This document shows positions 47,051 through 59,099 of a DNA stretch of 64,000 bases, piece by piece. Made by a program: the position numbers and the translations under genes. This DNA comes from Viscum album (Eukaryota; Streptophyta; Magnoliopsida; Santalales; Viscaceae): the NCBI GenBank assembly GCA_963277665.1, contig OY728121.1, positions 954,092,097 to 954,156,096 of the forward strand, given 5' to 3'. The first letter of the stretch is position 1, and the number at the start of each line of letters is the position of its first letter. The notes beneath the pieces were generated by a model, which did no database searches, was not told the origin of the DNA, and worked only from the letters and a program-made list of their open reading frames with translations.

Positions 47051-49080
47051 CAAAGGTATTCCCAGAATGTCTTTAGGGAAGATGTATATATAATCCCACA
47101 CTAATAATGGAATATATATGTTTTAAGAGACTTCTATACTAAAGGATAAAATCATTAACTGATGGGTGATGGGATACAACTTTCTATTCACCAGTCCCAC
47201 TCACTCAGCCATGAGATATCTATCACCTATAAAAGAGAATATTTTCCCATTCATCCAAATAAATATAACTCACCTATGATAACAATAAATATATGAATGA
47301 ACCATGGAAAAATAGTCCATAACAAAGATGATTTCATATGGTTTCATCATGATGGCCCAGAGGTCCCATGATAAACTATCTCCACCCAACACCAACTTTC
47401 ACTGATGAATAAATGTGATATCAAAGAATCTCTCTATATAGGAACCTCTAGCCACAGCTGTTGTGATAAAGTCTCAATGGGTAGCTCAAAATATTGTACA
47501 AGGGATATGGTTATGAAGGAATAAATCATGTATATGTTTATAATTACTAATGAAAGAGTAGAAAAGACACATATTTTATCATGAATCATCTCGTGTATAG
47601 CCTGGTCATATCCCTCTATAGACTACAGCTTCCCATAGCCTTGACTGCCAGCTCTTTGATCTTGGAATGGGCCACCTAGTGGTGGTAGTGGTAGTATCTT
47701 GTAGCATTTTACTCCACTATAAACTCCTATCTTTAGAGGTCTACCTTATCCTTTTCTAGTAATACCTCCCTGGGGCCCTCCCTAACTACACCAATGAAAT
47801 ACCTAATCATGGTACCACATCTTCCATGGAGGTCCATCTGCTGCCTATCTAGTCTCCTCAGCACATTGAGTTAAGAAATCACATGACATGCAACCTTATT
47901 CATCACAATCAAAGAATTGAACCTCTATTGGATGAATGAATCATCTATGCTAACCCTTCACTATAGATCCACATGTCTGAGTTCAGAAATGGGGAGGTGT
48001 ACTATGCCGTGAACCTAATGACTGATGCCTATAAGCTACTGTAGACAACTCATCCCCATGATGTCCACTTTTAGATCTATCAACCTTGCATCCCTATTAC
48101 AAGAAGTATTCTACAACCAGAGCCTGATCTAGCACTCTATGATAAGTAGGTATACATAGGGAGACTATACTGGCATACATATCTCTATGAAGGCCCTTTA
48201 AAAATTTCATTACTGAAATAATTCATCTCACAACATATCAAAGGAGTAATGTGTGAGTTTAGTGAATCTTATAGAATACCAAAAAACTGTAATATCACCA
48301 TGTTGTAGCATAAGAACCTACTGAATCCACACAAAGTGTAAGAACAAAGAGTAATACCCATTTTGAAATAAAATGAGTAAGTATATCCATAAGATCATTG
48401 TCTCATCATGGGTTTTCATGATTAGACTCCACCATTTCCCTAATTCTCTATGGAAAAGAATGGATGCAAGAACAACTATCTAATCGGTCACACTGAGATC
48501 ACCCAATCAAGACAATACTCCACTGCCTAAGGTTCTGGCTCACCAAAGAACCTAAGTGATCTCTAATGCTGGAACTCATGTAGTAATATAAGCCTACTCG
48601 CATCATTAGCCTAAACTGTTGAAACTATCTTCTTCTCATTAGGTTCTGACACTAATCCCTTACCTCATGGATGAAACACCTCTTGTGAAGGTCCCAAAAC
48701 CAAGGTCTCATCACTCAACATATCCTCTTAATGATCCTTTATTGATAACCTAACTGTCTATCATCATGAAGGAATATATAAAGTGATAAAGATGTACCAT
48801 GGTTATATGAGAATATATACGGGGAGCTGACTGATGAAGAATAGTCAAAATAATTAATCCTATATGATTAATGTACCATTTTTTCCCTAAAACCAATGTC
48901 TTGGTATGTCATGTCTACAATCATCTAGCCAGAGTCCTGGTGTATAGATAGGTCACTACCACACCAGGACTAGATTCCTTGGCCTAAAATCCACACTGAT
49001 GATACTTTGAAACCATTTACCTATGTTCCCAAACCAATCCCCACCATGGGTATAACTCCAAACACTGACCTAATGATGAA
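47051..49080 (-). pseudogene. G3 gag, zinc-knuckle and protease region, strongly decayed
   Basis: Located by position between RT and PBS and by patchy similarity to the corresponding G5 region (protease at 47200-47550, knuckle region at 47640-47900, gag at 47900-48850, leader after that). No open stretch exceeds about 60 codons, and neither the protease D-S-G nor a CCHC knuckle could be read cleanly. Confidence 0.5.
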
Positions 49081-49096
49081 CATGGATCTGATACCA
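49081..49096 (-). other. G3 primer-binding site
   Basis: The minus strand reads TGGTATCAGATCCATG three bases inside the 5' LTR border at 49100. It matches the plant initiator-Met PBS TGGTATCAGAGC with one mismatch. Confidence 0.85.
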
Positions 49097-49099
49097 CTC

Positions 49100-52057
49100 T
49101 TTCACAAACCAATCTACTAGGGCCCTCCTAGATAGTTACATGATGAGTATGAATCCCCAAGCCTACATCAAATAGGCTAGGATATGGAAACAAGCACAAA
49201 AAAGGCATAAAATTAAATGAGACACATTAGACTAAATTTCATATACACATTTACAAAACCATCTCCATGAAAAAGTGCAGAGGAAAAATAAAAGACAATA
49301 ACATCTAGAGTATAACCATGAATACAATAACCTCTTGGGGATACATCAGATTTTGAAAATATAAACCAAAACATAAATAGGAAAAATATATTCCCAACCA
49401 GACATGATGTACCATCCTAAAAAAAAACTAGAAAAGGAAAACTGAGAAGATCCCACTTCCTAATCTCAAAGTCTAACTACTGAAGGTATTCAATATACCC
49501 AAGGTACTTTTGTGATCCACCGATTTCACCACCGATTGACCTATAGTCTGTAAAAGACATGACACATTCAGAAGAAGCTCATGTTGGGGTGAGTATATAC
49601 ATACCCATTAGGATTCCCCAAAAACCAAAAGGGAGAAATATAAAGGTATAAGGGGATTCATCTCAACCCATAATAAGAGGGAAACAAAAACCAACACATA
49701 TTATCATAAAGAATCCCAAACAATTGGGAGAGGGGATATCCATCTCCATATCCTAGGTAATAATGATGAGTCATCATGTAGATCTCAAGGTCCATCTCTG
49801 ATTCCAAGCATCTCTTGTATCCATCAAAGAATCTGTTTTGAGGACCCACACCCCACCATTTTGATCACAATTGAGGATACCATATCTTTAATGAAGGACC
49901 CACATCCTAGTTTGATAGGGGGTTCCAATCGATGGATATAGGACTCATTATCTAGTGCATCAAGGGGGTTCCACTAAATATATAGAAGACCCATTCCCTA
50001 ATTTTACTGGGATAGGGGGTTTCCACTTGATGGATAGAGGAATCACACCCTATTGCGTTAGGGGGGGGGGGGGTTCCACTCAGTAGATAGAGGACCTACA
50101 CCCTATCATTTATGGGTGGTTCCAATTGGTAGATAGTGTAACCCCTTCTTAGTGCATCATGGGGTACCACTAAACCTATGTAGAGATTATTGGGGACCCA
50201 TGACCTAGTGTGTTGGGGGGGGGGTATCCAACCTCAACATATCTCTAATGATCCCACCTGATCACTGCCATCAGTCAAGCGTCTCCTGAAGAAACATCAC
50301 ATTTTTAAGATCTCTCATCATATATATAAATCTGCTATTATGGATATCATATCATTATATATATAAAACTATTTATGATAAACTACTCATGTGTTAAAAT
50401 ATGAGTTTTGAAGGAGGAGATACATAAGTTAGATGATCTCGAAGGAGGTACACAGTTTTTCCCTAGGGCCACATGGTGTGTGACCTTTCCTCGAAACCTA
50501 GAAATGTACTCTATTACACATGGATTGGATGACCTTGTGCTACATAATGGTGTGTATAGGTGGCACACTGTGTGTCTTGGCCACCTGGGGCCTACCCGCA
50601 TCCTTTCATCCCATTCCCATGTATAGTGGCTTTGCCCATGTACCCTATCCATGTATGAGTAAATGGTGGTGCCCATATACTCTGGTCATTCTCATGTTTC
50701 TGAACCTGAGCATTCCCATGTACTCTCATAGTACACACCAAGCCACCATCACCAGGTCACATTGAATATATGGGGCATACACGATGTGTGATCTTTATCT
50801 CCACCCAAAACACTCGCCACCATATCCAAGGGACTACATGGATTGTGTTCCTCCATGATACATGGAATGTGTATAGGTTATAAATGGAAACCAAGTTTCT
50901 TCACATAGATCCCAAATCCACTTTTTATGCCACCATTCACACCTATTTGTCTGCTTGATTTTAGGAATCAAAGGAAACATCGTGGGTCACCGTTGGTAAA
51001 AAATAAAAAATTTGATCGCCCACATTGTAATTTGTTGCATGAACCATCATTTTTTGGGTTTCCAAATTCCAAATACTTAACCTTCATACCACATCAATCC
51101 TTGATCCATCCACAAACCATCGATCAATACATAATTTGAACAACCACCATAAATTCGGGGTTTCAATTAGGCATGAACCCACCCTAGAATTTTCAAACTA
51201 TAACCCTATGGTCCAACAATGGAGAACATGAATAACGATGATGGAAAAGAAAAATAATGAGGTGAATACACCATTAGATGAAGTAATCTCAGCCAATGAT
51301 TACATAAAAGGAAACTAGTGTGAATAAAAAGGCTTAACGATAATAAACCAAATTCAGTAACATAATTTATGATCCATATTATGCAAAGAACCTATAATCA
51401 AAGATAAATAAATAAGATAATAAAAATTCATGAACACATATTAATTCAATGGTAGAACAAAACAAATAATGATCCTAATTTTGATTATGGATTGATCATT
51501 AGTGAAGAATACATCTAATAGTGATGAAGAAGAAGATCCACTGCATTCTCTATTCGTACCATGGTCCACCTTGATCAGTTCATCTATCCACATCATCATG
51601 TTTTCAAATTTCAATGAATAATGCTTCCCCTTATCTCAAATGCTCTATAGGTTATGTAGCTAACACTGAAGATTTTACATAATCAGGTATTTTTAATGGA
51701 ATATTAGGTTTTGTAATTTAAAATATAATAAATAAATAAATTTTTTATTTTATTAGACACACCCACCAATGGTGACCTTTCATAGAACATCTAATGTTGA
51801 CCAACTTTGTGTCACTCATAGGGTAAACCTCACATTCTAAACACAATCATTATCTCGGATTTCCCATCAGAGGTCCTAAAAAATAAAAAAACCAAAAAAA
51901 GTAAAATGATGCACTCACATGCTTAAAAATATATCAATATTTTTAATATATTAATTCTAGGGTCCCAAAGAACCCAAACACCATGTTGACCCTGAGGATT
52001 AATCTAGATATATATAAATATTCAAAGGAATAATCCCAAAAAACCAGAGACGTTACA
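49100..52057 (-). repeat. 5' LTR of G3
   Basis: 2958 bp, aligned end to end with 41233-44186 with substitutions that are obvious by eye (roughly a fifth of positions in the stretches compared). Right end CGTTACA, followed by AGAAC. It carries the second copy of the G-run minisatellite at 49837-50230. Confidence 0.85.
49837..50230. repeat. Minisatellite with long G runs in the G3 5' LTR
   Basis: Same unit and similar copy number as 41970-42400. Unit starts near 49837, 49886, 49938, 49982, 50034, 50084, 50134 and 50187. G runs of 13 at 50061-50073 and 10 at 50215-50224. Run positions and lengths differ from the other LTR, as expected for slippage-prone tracts. Confidence 0.85.
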
Positions 52058-52062
52058 AGAAC
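52058..52062 (+). repeat. G3 target-site duplication, right copy (AGAAC)
   Basis: Five bases directly after the LTR end, identical to 41228-41232. Confidence 0.88.
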
Positions 52063-52171
52063 CATGATGTAGAAGATACCAAAATATAAATAAGAGTCTT
52101 GAAGTTTAGATTTGGGAGGTTGAGATATCAAAATAAATAATAATATAATATGATATCCATGCATTGTATGG
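52063..52171 (+). repeat. Copy 2 of the unidentified repeat resumes
   Basis: CATGATGTAGAAGATACC continues the homology to copy 1 (about 37599 onward) that was broken at 41232. It is cut after about 110 bp by the G4 LTR. Confidence 0.5.
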
Positions 52172-53310
52172 TGACCCACCATTTTATTACATGATTATTA
52201 GCATAATTCCTTAACAAAATGTTATATTGATAATGTCTAAGGGCCTTCGAAGGTTTATTTTCTTGGAAAATAGGTACCATATACATGAATTACATAAGAA
52301 AATCATAAACATAAACTTTATTTGATCCTCTTGGAATACATCTTTTTTATTCCATCCTAGGTCGTCTCACTGCAAGTGATTTCATGGAGACATACATCAA
52401 TAGAAAAGGGTGAGAATAAATCCCAATAAGGGAAAGATAAGGGAAATTGAAAATGAGTGAGTGTCACAAATAACAAATGATTCATATCATGAGATCATAA
52501 TCTTATGTATATGATATATAACATGTAATTGTGGATACAACATACAAAAAATACATTCATAATCATATCACAAAGGTTAATAACTGAAATATCATAAAAC
52601 AATTTACCAACATTATTCATCAAGGTATTAAAAAAATTTCATCTATAGAGATTAATTATTTACCCAATACATTAGTGTTGTTTCAGGAATCACCCTTAAT
52701 ATGTATTAATTCATGTGTTGCACAGAGATCATAAAAAAAAATTCATCAATTACCCATATAGAATAAAAAATGGTTTTCATATAAAACCATTGAGCACATT
52801 ATTATTTTAAGACTTGAAATTTTCATAATTTTTAAACCATGATAAGGGAATATGGTTGTTATACATGGAAATACCCATTAAATGGAGTAAAATTACATCT
52901 ATATTAATACCCTTGAATAATAATATGGTTGGGTATTCACAACATAAAAATAGAGGCATGAAAAATTTATGATTGATCTCAAAAAAATAAAAAGTATAAA
53001 AATTGGTTTATGGAATGAGATTAATGAGAGAGAGTGGAAGTCTCTCATTGATATAAAAAAATTTATGCAATAATGGAGTGATCATAAGTTCATGATAACA
53101 TAATAACTTTAAAATAGGAAGACTAATTACAATGGAATTACTTAGATAAAAGGGGAGGAATAGAATCCAATACCTTATAAGATAAATTCTTAAATATCAA
53201 GGAGAGTTCCTTAGAACCATATAAACTCCTTGGAAAGTATCTAGATAGGAGAAATGAGTGGATATTTTTACTTAATTCCTTGGGTGTGAATGAAATGGGG
53301 TGGATAGGTG

Positions 53311-53320
53311 GGTATTTATA
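53311..53320 (-). promoter_or_regulatory. Putative TATA box of G4 LTR
   Basis: The minus strand reads TATAAATACC, at the place homologous to CTATATAAAC in the G1 LTR, again followed by CCACCTATCCACCCC-type sequence. Confidence 0.45.
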
Positions 53321-53691
53321 GAAAATATGGGAGTATTGTTTATTAATTTTGGACCTTATGAAAATTATCCAAAACATTATAAAATTATATTATCATTTAT
53401 ATTTAAATAAATAATGATTAATAAGACTATTTCATGTAAATAAATTTTATTTAGAATAGTTGAATTTATCATATTATTTTATTTTAATTATAACATTCCG
53501 AAAATACAATTATATTATCTTAATATCTAAAAATCTATTTATCATATTAATCTTTTATTCATGTGTATTTTTTTAAATAAAATAATAATGTAGGTGAATT
53601 GAATAAACAACTATTTCATTTCTAAAAAGAAAAGTAAACCTTTATAATACTAAGGTCTAGATATATAGCCCCTTATTTCACTGGCATACAA

Positions 53692-53733
53692 CCTAAGGGT
53701 AAGGTGTGCGATAGTGGTACTTTCATGGGGTGG
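53692..53733. repeat. Conserved 40-bp block in G4 LTR
   Basis: GTAAGGTGTGCGATAGTGGT and flanks; counterpart of 3401-3440 in the G1 LTR. Much better conserved than its surroundings. Confidence 0.45.
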
Positions 53734-54474
53734 ATAATATAACATTAACCAAATACTTATCTCCACTAATTTGAACTTATACCATATTTGATTTTGATTA
53801 GGCCTTGTTGAATTTTTTCTTTGGATTTGTCAAGGGTGAACCCCAATGATTCTACGTCCCTCCAAAGTTCTATTTAATGGGATTCAAAAGGCATGATTCT
53901 ACTATTTTAGGCCATACTTTCACCCTTAAGCATCAATTAACTTTTTTAATTACTGTTTATAAACACTAATTATAATTGTAAAATTATCACCTAAGTTAAT
54001 AATTCTCAATATTTGTATTAACCAATAAATATATTAACCAATGGTCATATTGACCAACTGACTTTTTAACCAATGATTAGGTAAAAATCATATCATATTG
54101 GTTAATTTTCCCTTTATACCCTATATAAAATCCACTATTATCATACCTCAACATTGATTACTTAGATTCCAAAGGTTCTACACTTCCCTTGATAATTTAT
54201 CTCATATTCCTAAATCTTCTATTTTTTTATAGCAGGAGATATCATCATGGGAGAATTCAATTCAATGGAATTTACATTAGTCCATGCATTTTTATTTCTA
54301 ATTTATCTCCTTGTACTGTTTCTAACAATTATATACAATATTAGTTCATGATACTTAATGTTTTTATGAAATTAAATAGTATCTATATATACTCATAATA
54401 AAATAATCACTATAAAATAGAATCGATTTTTAACATAATGGGATATTTAGGCCATTACATTCTTCCACCATGGG

Positions 54475-55241
54475 AAATTTAGTCCTTAAATGTATGTATT
54501 AATTTAAAAAAATGAGAGTGTTTCTCCTTCATCACTTCTTTAGGCTACCCAACCACCTCTTAAAACTTGTGATTTCTCCATAAGACTTTTATGAGTCAAG
54601 TTGTCCTATTACTCAACATTTGTTCTCTTTCATCAAGAATCTAGATTGGTTATTTTTCATATATTAGATCAAGTTAAAATTACATACCATTTGTTTCTAG
54701 TATATGTGTTGGTTCTGATATATAATTTATTAATAGAGACACATGGAAATTTTTTGGACATTGGAAATATTTGGAGGTACTGCTACCCAATAGGAAACTG
54801 TTCTAATAAGTTCTAGAATCTCAAATGGTAAAATGTACCTTAGAATTAGTTCCCCTTCTTTAAAAACCTCATAAACCATTTAATGGTGATATTTTTGGAA
54901 ATAAATGACCCCCAAAATGAAAATATAATTCATTAATTTGATGGTAAGAATAAATATTTTTTCAACTCTAAGCATCCTTGATAATTTTTTGGATCACTTG
55001 GGTCATCTTTAGAGAGTCTTTCATAATGTATGGTCCCCACAATTTTCCTTCTCCAACTTAATCCCAACCTGTTGGAGTTCTAAAACTCTTCCCAAAGAGG
55101 GATTAATATGGAGTAATTTGAATACCTAGGTGAATACTGTTGTTAGTAGAGAATCCAGTAATTAAAAGATATCAATTCTAGCTACTCTGAAAATAAAGTG
55201 AGCTATCCCATAACATGTCTTCCAATTCATGAATAGTATAA
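54475..55241 (-). pseudogene. G4 integrase C-terminal fragment, cut by G5
   Basis: Minus-strand remnant of the 3' end of gypsy pol. Colinear with G5 59100-59870: the TCAAGAATCTAGATTGG stretch at 54633 pairs with CCAGAATCTCTATTGG at 59256, the TTGGAGTTCTAAA stretch at 55072 with TTGGAGTTCTACA at 59698, and the ATGTCTTCCAATTC stretch at 55215 with ATGTCTTCTAGAG at 59839. Homology stops at 55241 where G5 begins. No frame is open for more than about 70 codons. The rest of G4 must lie right of the window, beyond G5. Confidence 0.68.
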
Positions 55242-56863
55242 TGACCCATACTTTAATTACATTGTTATTACTTCAGAATTTAAGAATACTTATTACAACA
55301 TAAAATAAAACCATGATATGACTGTATAGGTATAGTGTCTTTAGAAACTTGGAAACATAAACAACTGGTTTATAAAGCATCTACATTGTATCTCATTTAT
55401 TTCATCATATCTAGAGTCCCTTTTGGCATATCCTACTTAATACCCTTCTTCCTGACCTGGGGAAAATAAAAACATACAAAAGGGTGAGCTCAAATGCTCA
55501 GTAATGGTAAACAAAGGAAATATCAATCATATCATATTCATAAGAACATAACATTTTGAAATTCTTAACCTGCAAAAGAGATCATAATATCATAAATGGG
55601 ATAAATCATAGTAGTGAAATGTAATCCTAATAATCATAAAATAAAACATGAAACTTTATGGAATACACACATAATCATAGAAAATCATTTCTTATTAGTC
55701 AAGACTCATTTCCAAGACTATCATAGTGAACAAAGTCCATTTCTGAACTGAGTTCACTCCTCATTCCAGTCCTGTATCACTGAACCGGATTAACTTTCCA
55801 TTTCAGACATGTATATCTCATGAGATATAAATATTTACCCAATTCATTGGAGGGAGATATAGGTCCCAACCATATCATAATGAAACCATTATTATGTGTG
55901 CCACAAAATCATAAATCAATTATCATAGCATAACCCATGTAATATAAATGGGATTCTTAAACATCATGCCATCATAACATAAACCATATAAGATAAAAGG
56001 ACTTCATAAAAATAATTCCATCATAACATAATAAAATCAATGTAAAAATAGGGATAGAAACATAACCCTATATTATCTTAGATGGAAAATAATTTTGATA
56101 AAACACTTGAAATCCATTCTTGAGGAAAATATCCTTTCTACTTCGGAAACATTTTTCTTTTATTAACGTGTCATACAATTTTAAAATAAAAGAAGTTATT
56201 TAAAAATAAACTTGAAAACTTTTAAAGGAATCTTCATGGAAATAATGTTCTATGGAATCATAAAAATTTATTCATGCCGTATAAGTTAGAAAACATTCTC
56301 TTCGTACTTTTGTCAGAAAAGTCAAAAACTTCCTCGTATGATAAACAAAATAAATATTTCTTCCATAACACAATGTTAAAATCAAAGAGGGGTAAAAATG
56401 ACTTTAAACATACTTGTAATAATATTAAACACTTTATGAAAAACATTTTTATGGACATGGATGAAAAATATAACCCTAGTAAATACTTACGTATAAGCAA
56501 TCTCGGATAAAAATGAGACTTGAAGAATTATCCCTTACCTTAGGTCCGATATGCTTCGTACATATCCAAACCTCCTGTATAATGATTTAAATAATGTCAT
56601 TGACTTATTACAGAATCATATTCATTGTTATGAATCATTTATGGTCATATTCTTATATTCTTATTAGTAATATTTCATTGTTACTTGTTATTCGAGTGTT
56701 CATTGCTTTATGTTCTTATGCATGTTTTGTCGAATAAATTCTTATTCCTATTTTTAGGTTATAGATGCCTCATTTAAAGAATGGTACTAGTGTAATATAT
56801 CTCATATTTATTCATTCAATTCATTTATATAATCATTATTCAATGAAGATCATGTAGAATGAG

Positions 56864-57107
56864 TCGCATCACATCGTGGAGATGGTAGGCCGTACGTACA
56901 AACGAGCAATGATATTATTCTTTTGATATTAAAATAGTATATAATTGGATGGTATATCATATATACAGAATAATAATAATGTTATATTTATTATTTATAT
57001 CATTTATACTCATTATCATACCCATCCAAATGATGAAATGTTTTAATAACAAACCACACCACGATGTGGAGATGGTAAGCCGTACGTATCCACGTGTGGT
57101 GACTTTT
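56864..57107 (-). repeat. Two direct repeats, CCGTACGTA-type, in the G5 LTR
   Basis: TCACATCGTGGAGATGGTAG followed by GCCGTACGTACAAACGAGC (56868-56908), and CACGATGTGGAGATGGTAAG followed by CCGTACGTATCCACGTG (57060-57096), cores 190 bp apart. They share position and CpG-rich core with three repeats in each G2 LTR, about 326 bp downstream of the TATA box. Confidence 0.75.
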
Positions 57108-57432
57108 TCATTCACAGGATGGATAAAATAACTAATATGGTTGTAACATTTATAATAACATCACAGTATATAGAAGATACTGGAGTTATTTTTTTATAAT
57201 GTAAAAAAGAAGAAGGAATAAGTGGAAGAATAAAGGAACTTAAAATAGGTGGTGAGATATTTACCTCTTCTTCAGGTTCTTCCTTTTGATTTGATCAAAA
57301 GGGATCCTTAGGTTGGATTTCTGACTAAATGAAGGCCTATAGAATGAATGGATTATATTTTAGAGGGTATTTGGGTAGGGGTTGGCCGAGCCAAATGGTT
57401 CGGGAGGAGTGAATGTGAGAGAAGAGGGAGTG

Positions 57433-57442
57433 CCCTTTTATA
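57433..57442 (-). promoter_or_regulatory. TATA box of G5 LTR
   Basis: The minus strand reads TATAAAAGGG preceded by GGTGCCCCTCACCCCTCT, the same core promoter layout as in both G2 LTRs. Confidence 0.72.
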
Positions 57443-59076
57443 AGAGGGGTGAGGGGCACCTTAGGAAAAACTTAAAATATTATTTTATAATAAATTTATA
57501 TTCGGTTTATAATGGATCCAAAGTGACTTATTTCTAGGATAGGGTGGGTTTGGGTTGAAATAATTTTGACCAATAGGTTTTAGACAAGTTTAGGTTACCA
57601 TTTTAACCTTATCATTTAGATTTAACTCTAAGTTAAATAATTTAACTTTTACCGTGTCTTCTTGTATTCTTACACTATATGGTTAATAAACTTACTATAA
57701 ACTACCAATCGAATCCCAATTGTTTCATTAATGTCATATATATTATTATATAAGTCTTTTTTCCTATTCTTATATTTTTAGGAATATAATATCAATTAAT
57801 AATTTAATTTTTTTTAAAAACTCTTTTATGTCAATTTTGACACTATTTGGTATTTTGTTTTTATAAATTCATAAAAATATTATTACTTAGAAAAAAATTC
57901 ATCTAACCAACCCTAATATGTTATATTAACCTATAAAATTAGTGTAATTCATAAAAAGTCTCAAATTACATTTATTTGAGTATTTATAATATCAATTATG
58001 TTATTATTTCATTAATAAGGTAAATACTGCATCATCATTGTGTCATACATAAATTTAAATATTTAATATCTAAAAATTATAAATAAAATACCATTATTTA
58101 GGAAATATTTTTGGCTTTATAATGAATATTTATAGTCGAATTTATCTTCTGTATAACCCTATATTAAAAACGTTTTACTTATTAAACTTTGATTTTAATT
58201 CTTTTAACTCTTCTTTGAATTAAATAATAATAAATGTCCTAATCAAATCCAAGTGGACCTAAATGGTCATATTTTATTCCAAAGGTTGTTTTTGGTCGAA
58301 TTACACTTATACAATAGAATTAGGACATGTTTTAGGGTAATAATAATATCATTTTTACCCTTAATTACCCTATTTACTTTTAACTGTGGTAAATAAAAGT
58401 AAAAAGTTACTATTCACCAAAAATTATTTTTATCTTATTGAACAAAATTTTATTCCTTGATATTAACCGTGTCTCTCAGATTTTCTAAATTCAACTCACA
58501 AAAGCGGTAAAATTACGTTTTATGTAAATTTGCAAATTCTTCTAGGAGGTGGGTAAAAGACGGTAAAAAGTTCAATAAATTTTTTATATATCTAAAATTA
58601 TTATAAAATGACTCCAATGATTTACATTGATATTATATAGGTATTATGTATCTATTTTGACCTAAAATAAATTTAAATAAAATAAATAATTATTTAAATA
58701 AAAATTCAGTTTTAAACTATAACTTAGTGTTTCACTATTCATTAAAAATTGAAAGTTTTCAGAAAAATACCAAAACTTTACCCTAAGCTAATTTCGATAT
58801 TCCGAATCCAAAAATGAAGTCCATTTTGAAAGATAAAATTTATAAATTTTCAAAAAGTGGGTATTACTATTCATAACAGCTAGTTTATATAATATTTTAA
58901 TAACATATCATTGTTTAGTAAAACTCAGTATTGTGTACAATGCAAGATATCGAGGAAGGTTGATCTTACATGTAATGAAAGCCAAGACAGTGTTGTGTGT
59001 AGTGAAATATTCCTTTGGTGTTGCATATAACATAATACATAAAAAAAAATTTCACATAAAATCTCAGGGTGTTACA

Positions 59077-59092
59077 TTCTACCCCGCTTAAG
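59077..59092 (-). other. G5 polypurine tract
   Basis: The minus strand reads CTTAAGCGGGGTAGAA directly before TGTAACACC, the common gypsy chromovirus arrangement. Confidence 0.85.
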
Positions 59093-59099
59093 AAGAATT

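Larger units (their letters stand above)
41233..52057 (-). mobile_element. Gypsy element G3, full length, decayed, with target duplication AGAAC
   Basis: Minus-strand Ty3/gypsy element of 10.8 kb. LTRs 41233-44186 (3') and 49100-52057 (5'), 2954 and 2958 bp. PBS at 49081-49096, polypurine tract at 44187-44204. Flanked by identical 5-bp target duplications AGAAC at 41228-41232 and 52058-52062. Element ends are TG..(T)A, with the 5' LTR right end TTACA intact. The internal region has gag, zinc knuckle, protease, RT, RNase H, integrase from right to left, heavily broken. The host sequence is copy 2 of the 34.96-kb repeat. Confidence 0.88.
52172..54459 (-). repeat. 3' LTR of gypsy element G4
   Basis: Starts TGACCCACC at 52172 and ends GCCATTACA at 54459, about 2.29 kb. 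Same family as the G1 LTR (1193-3859): shared segments include the CCCAATAAG block near 52422 against 1423, the TATTTACCCAATACATT block near 52670, the TATA area, and the conserved 40-bp block. Net shorter than G1 because of deletions in the first half. The polypurine tract CCCATGGTGGAAGAA (minus strand) follows at 54460-54474. The frame at 53138-53377 is non-coding. Confidence 0.7.
55242..59076 (-). repeat. 3' LTR of G5
   Basis: 3835 bp. Right end (element start) TGTAACACCCTGAGAT in element sense at 59076; left end TGACCCATACTT at 55242, which aligns with CGAACCATACTT at 63824. A TATA box at 57433-57442 divides it into about 1.6 kb U3 and 2.2 kb R-U5. No gene inside; frames at 56258-56510 and 56949-57131 are chance. 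Confidence 0.88.

Noticed and set aside
50383..50765. Overlapping open frames on both strands (97, 72 and 81 residues)
   Set aside because: They lie in the G3 5' LTR. The homologous part of the 3' LTR is open in different frames, and the residues are of low-complexity composition from repeats.
54601..54816. 71-residue plus-strand frame
   Set aside because: It lies opposite the G4 integrase end fragment, whose minus-strand homology to G5 explains the sequence.
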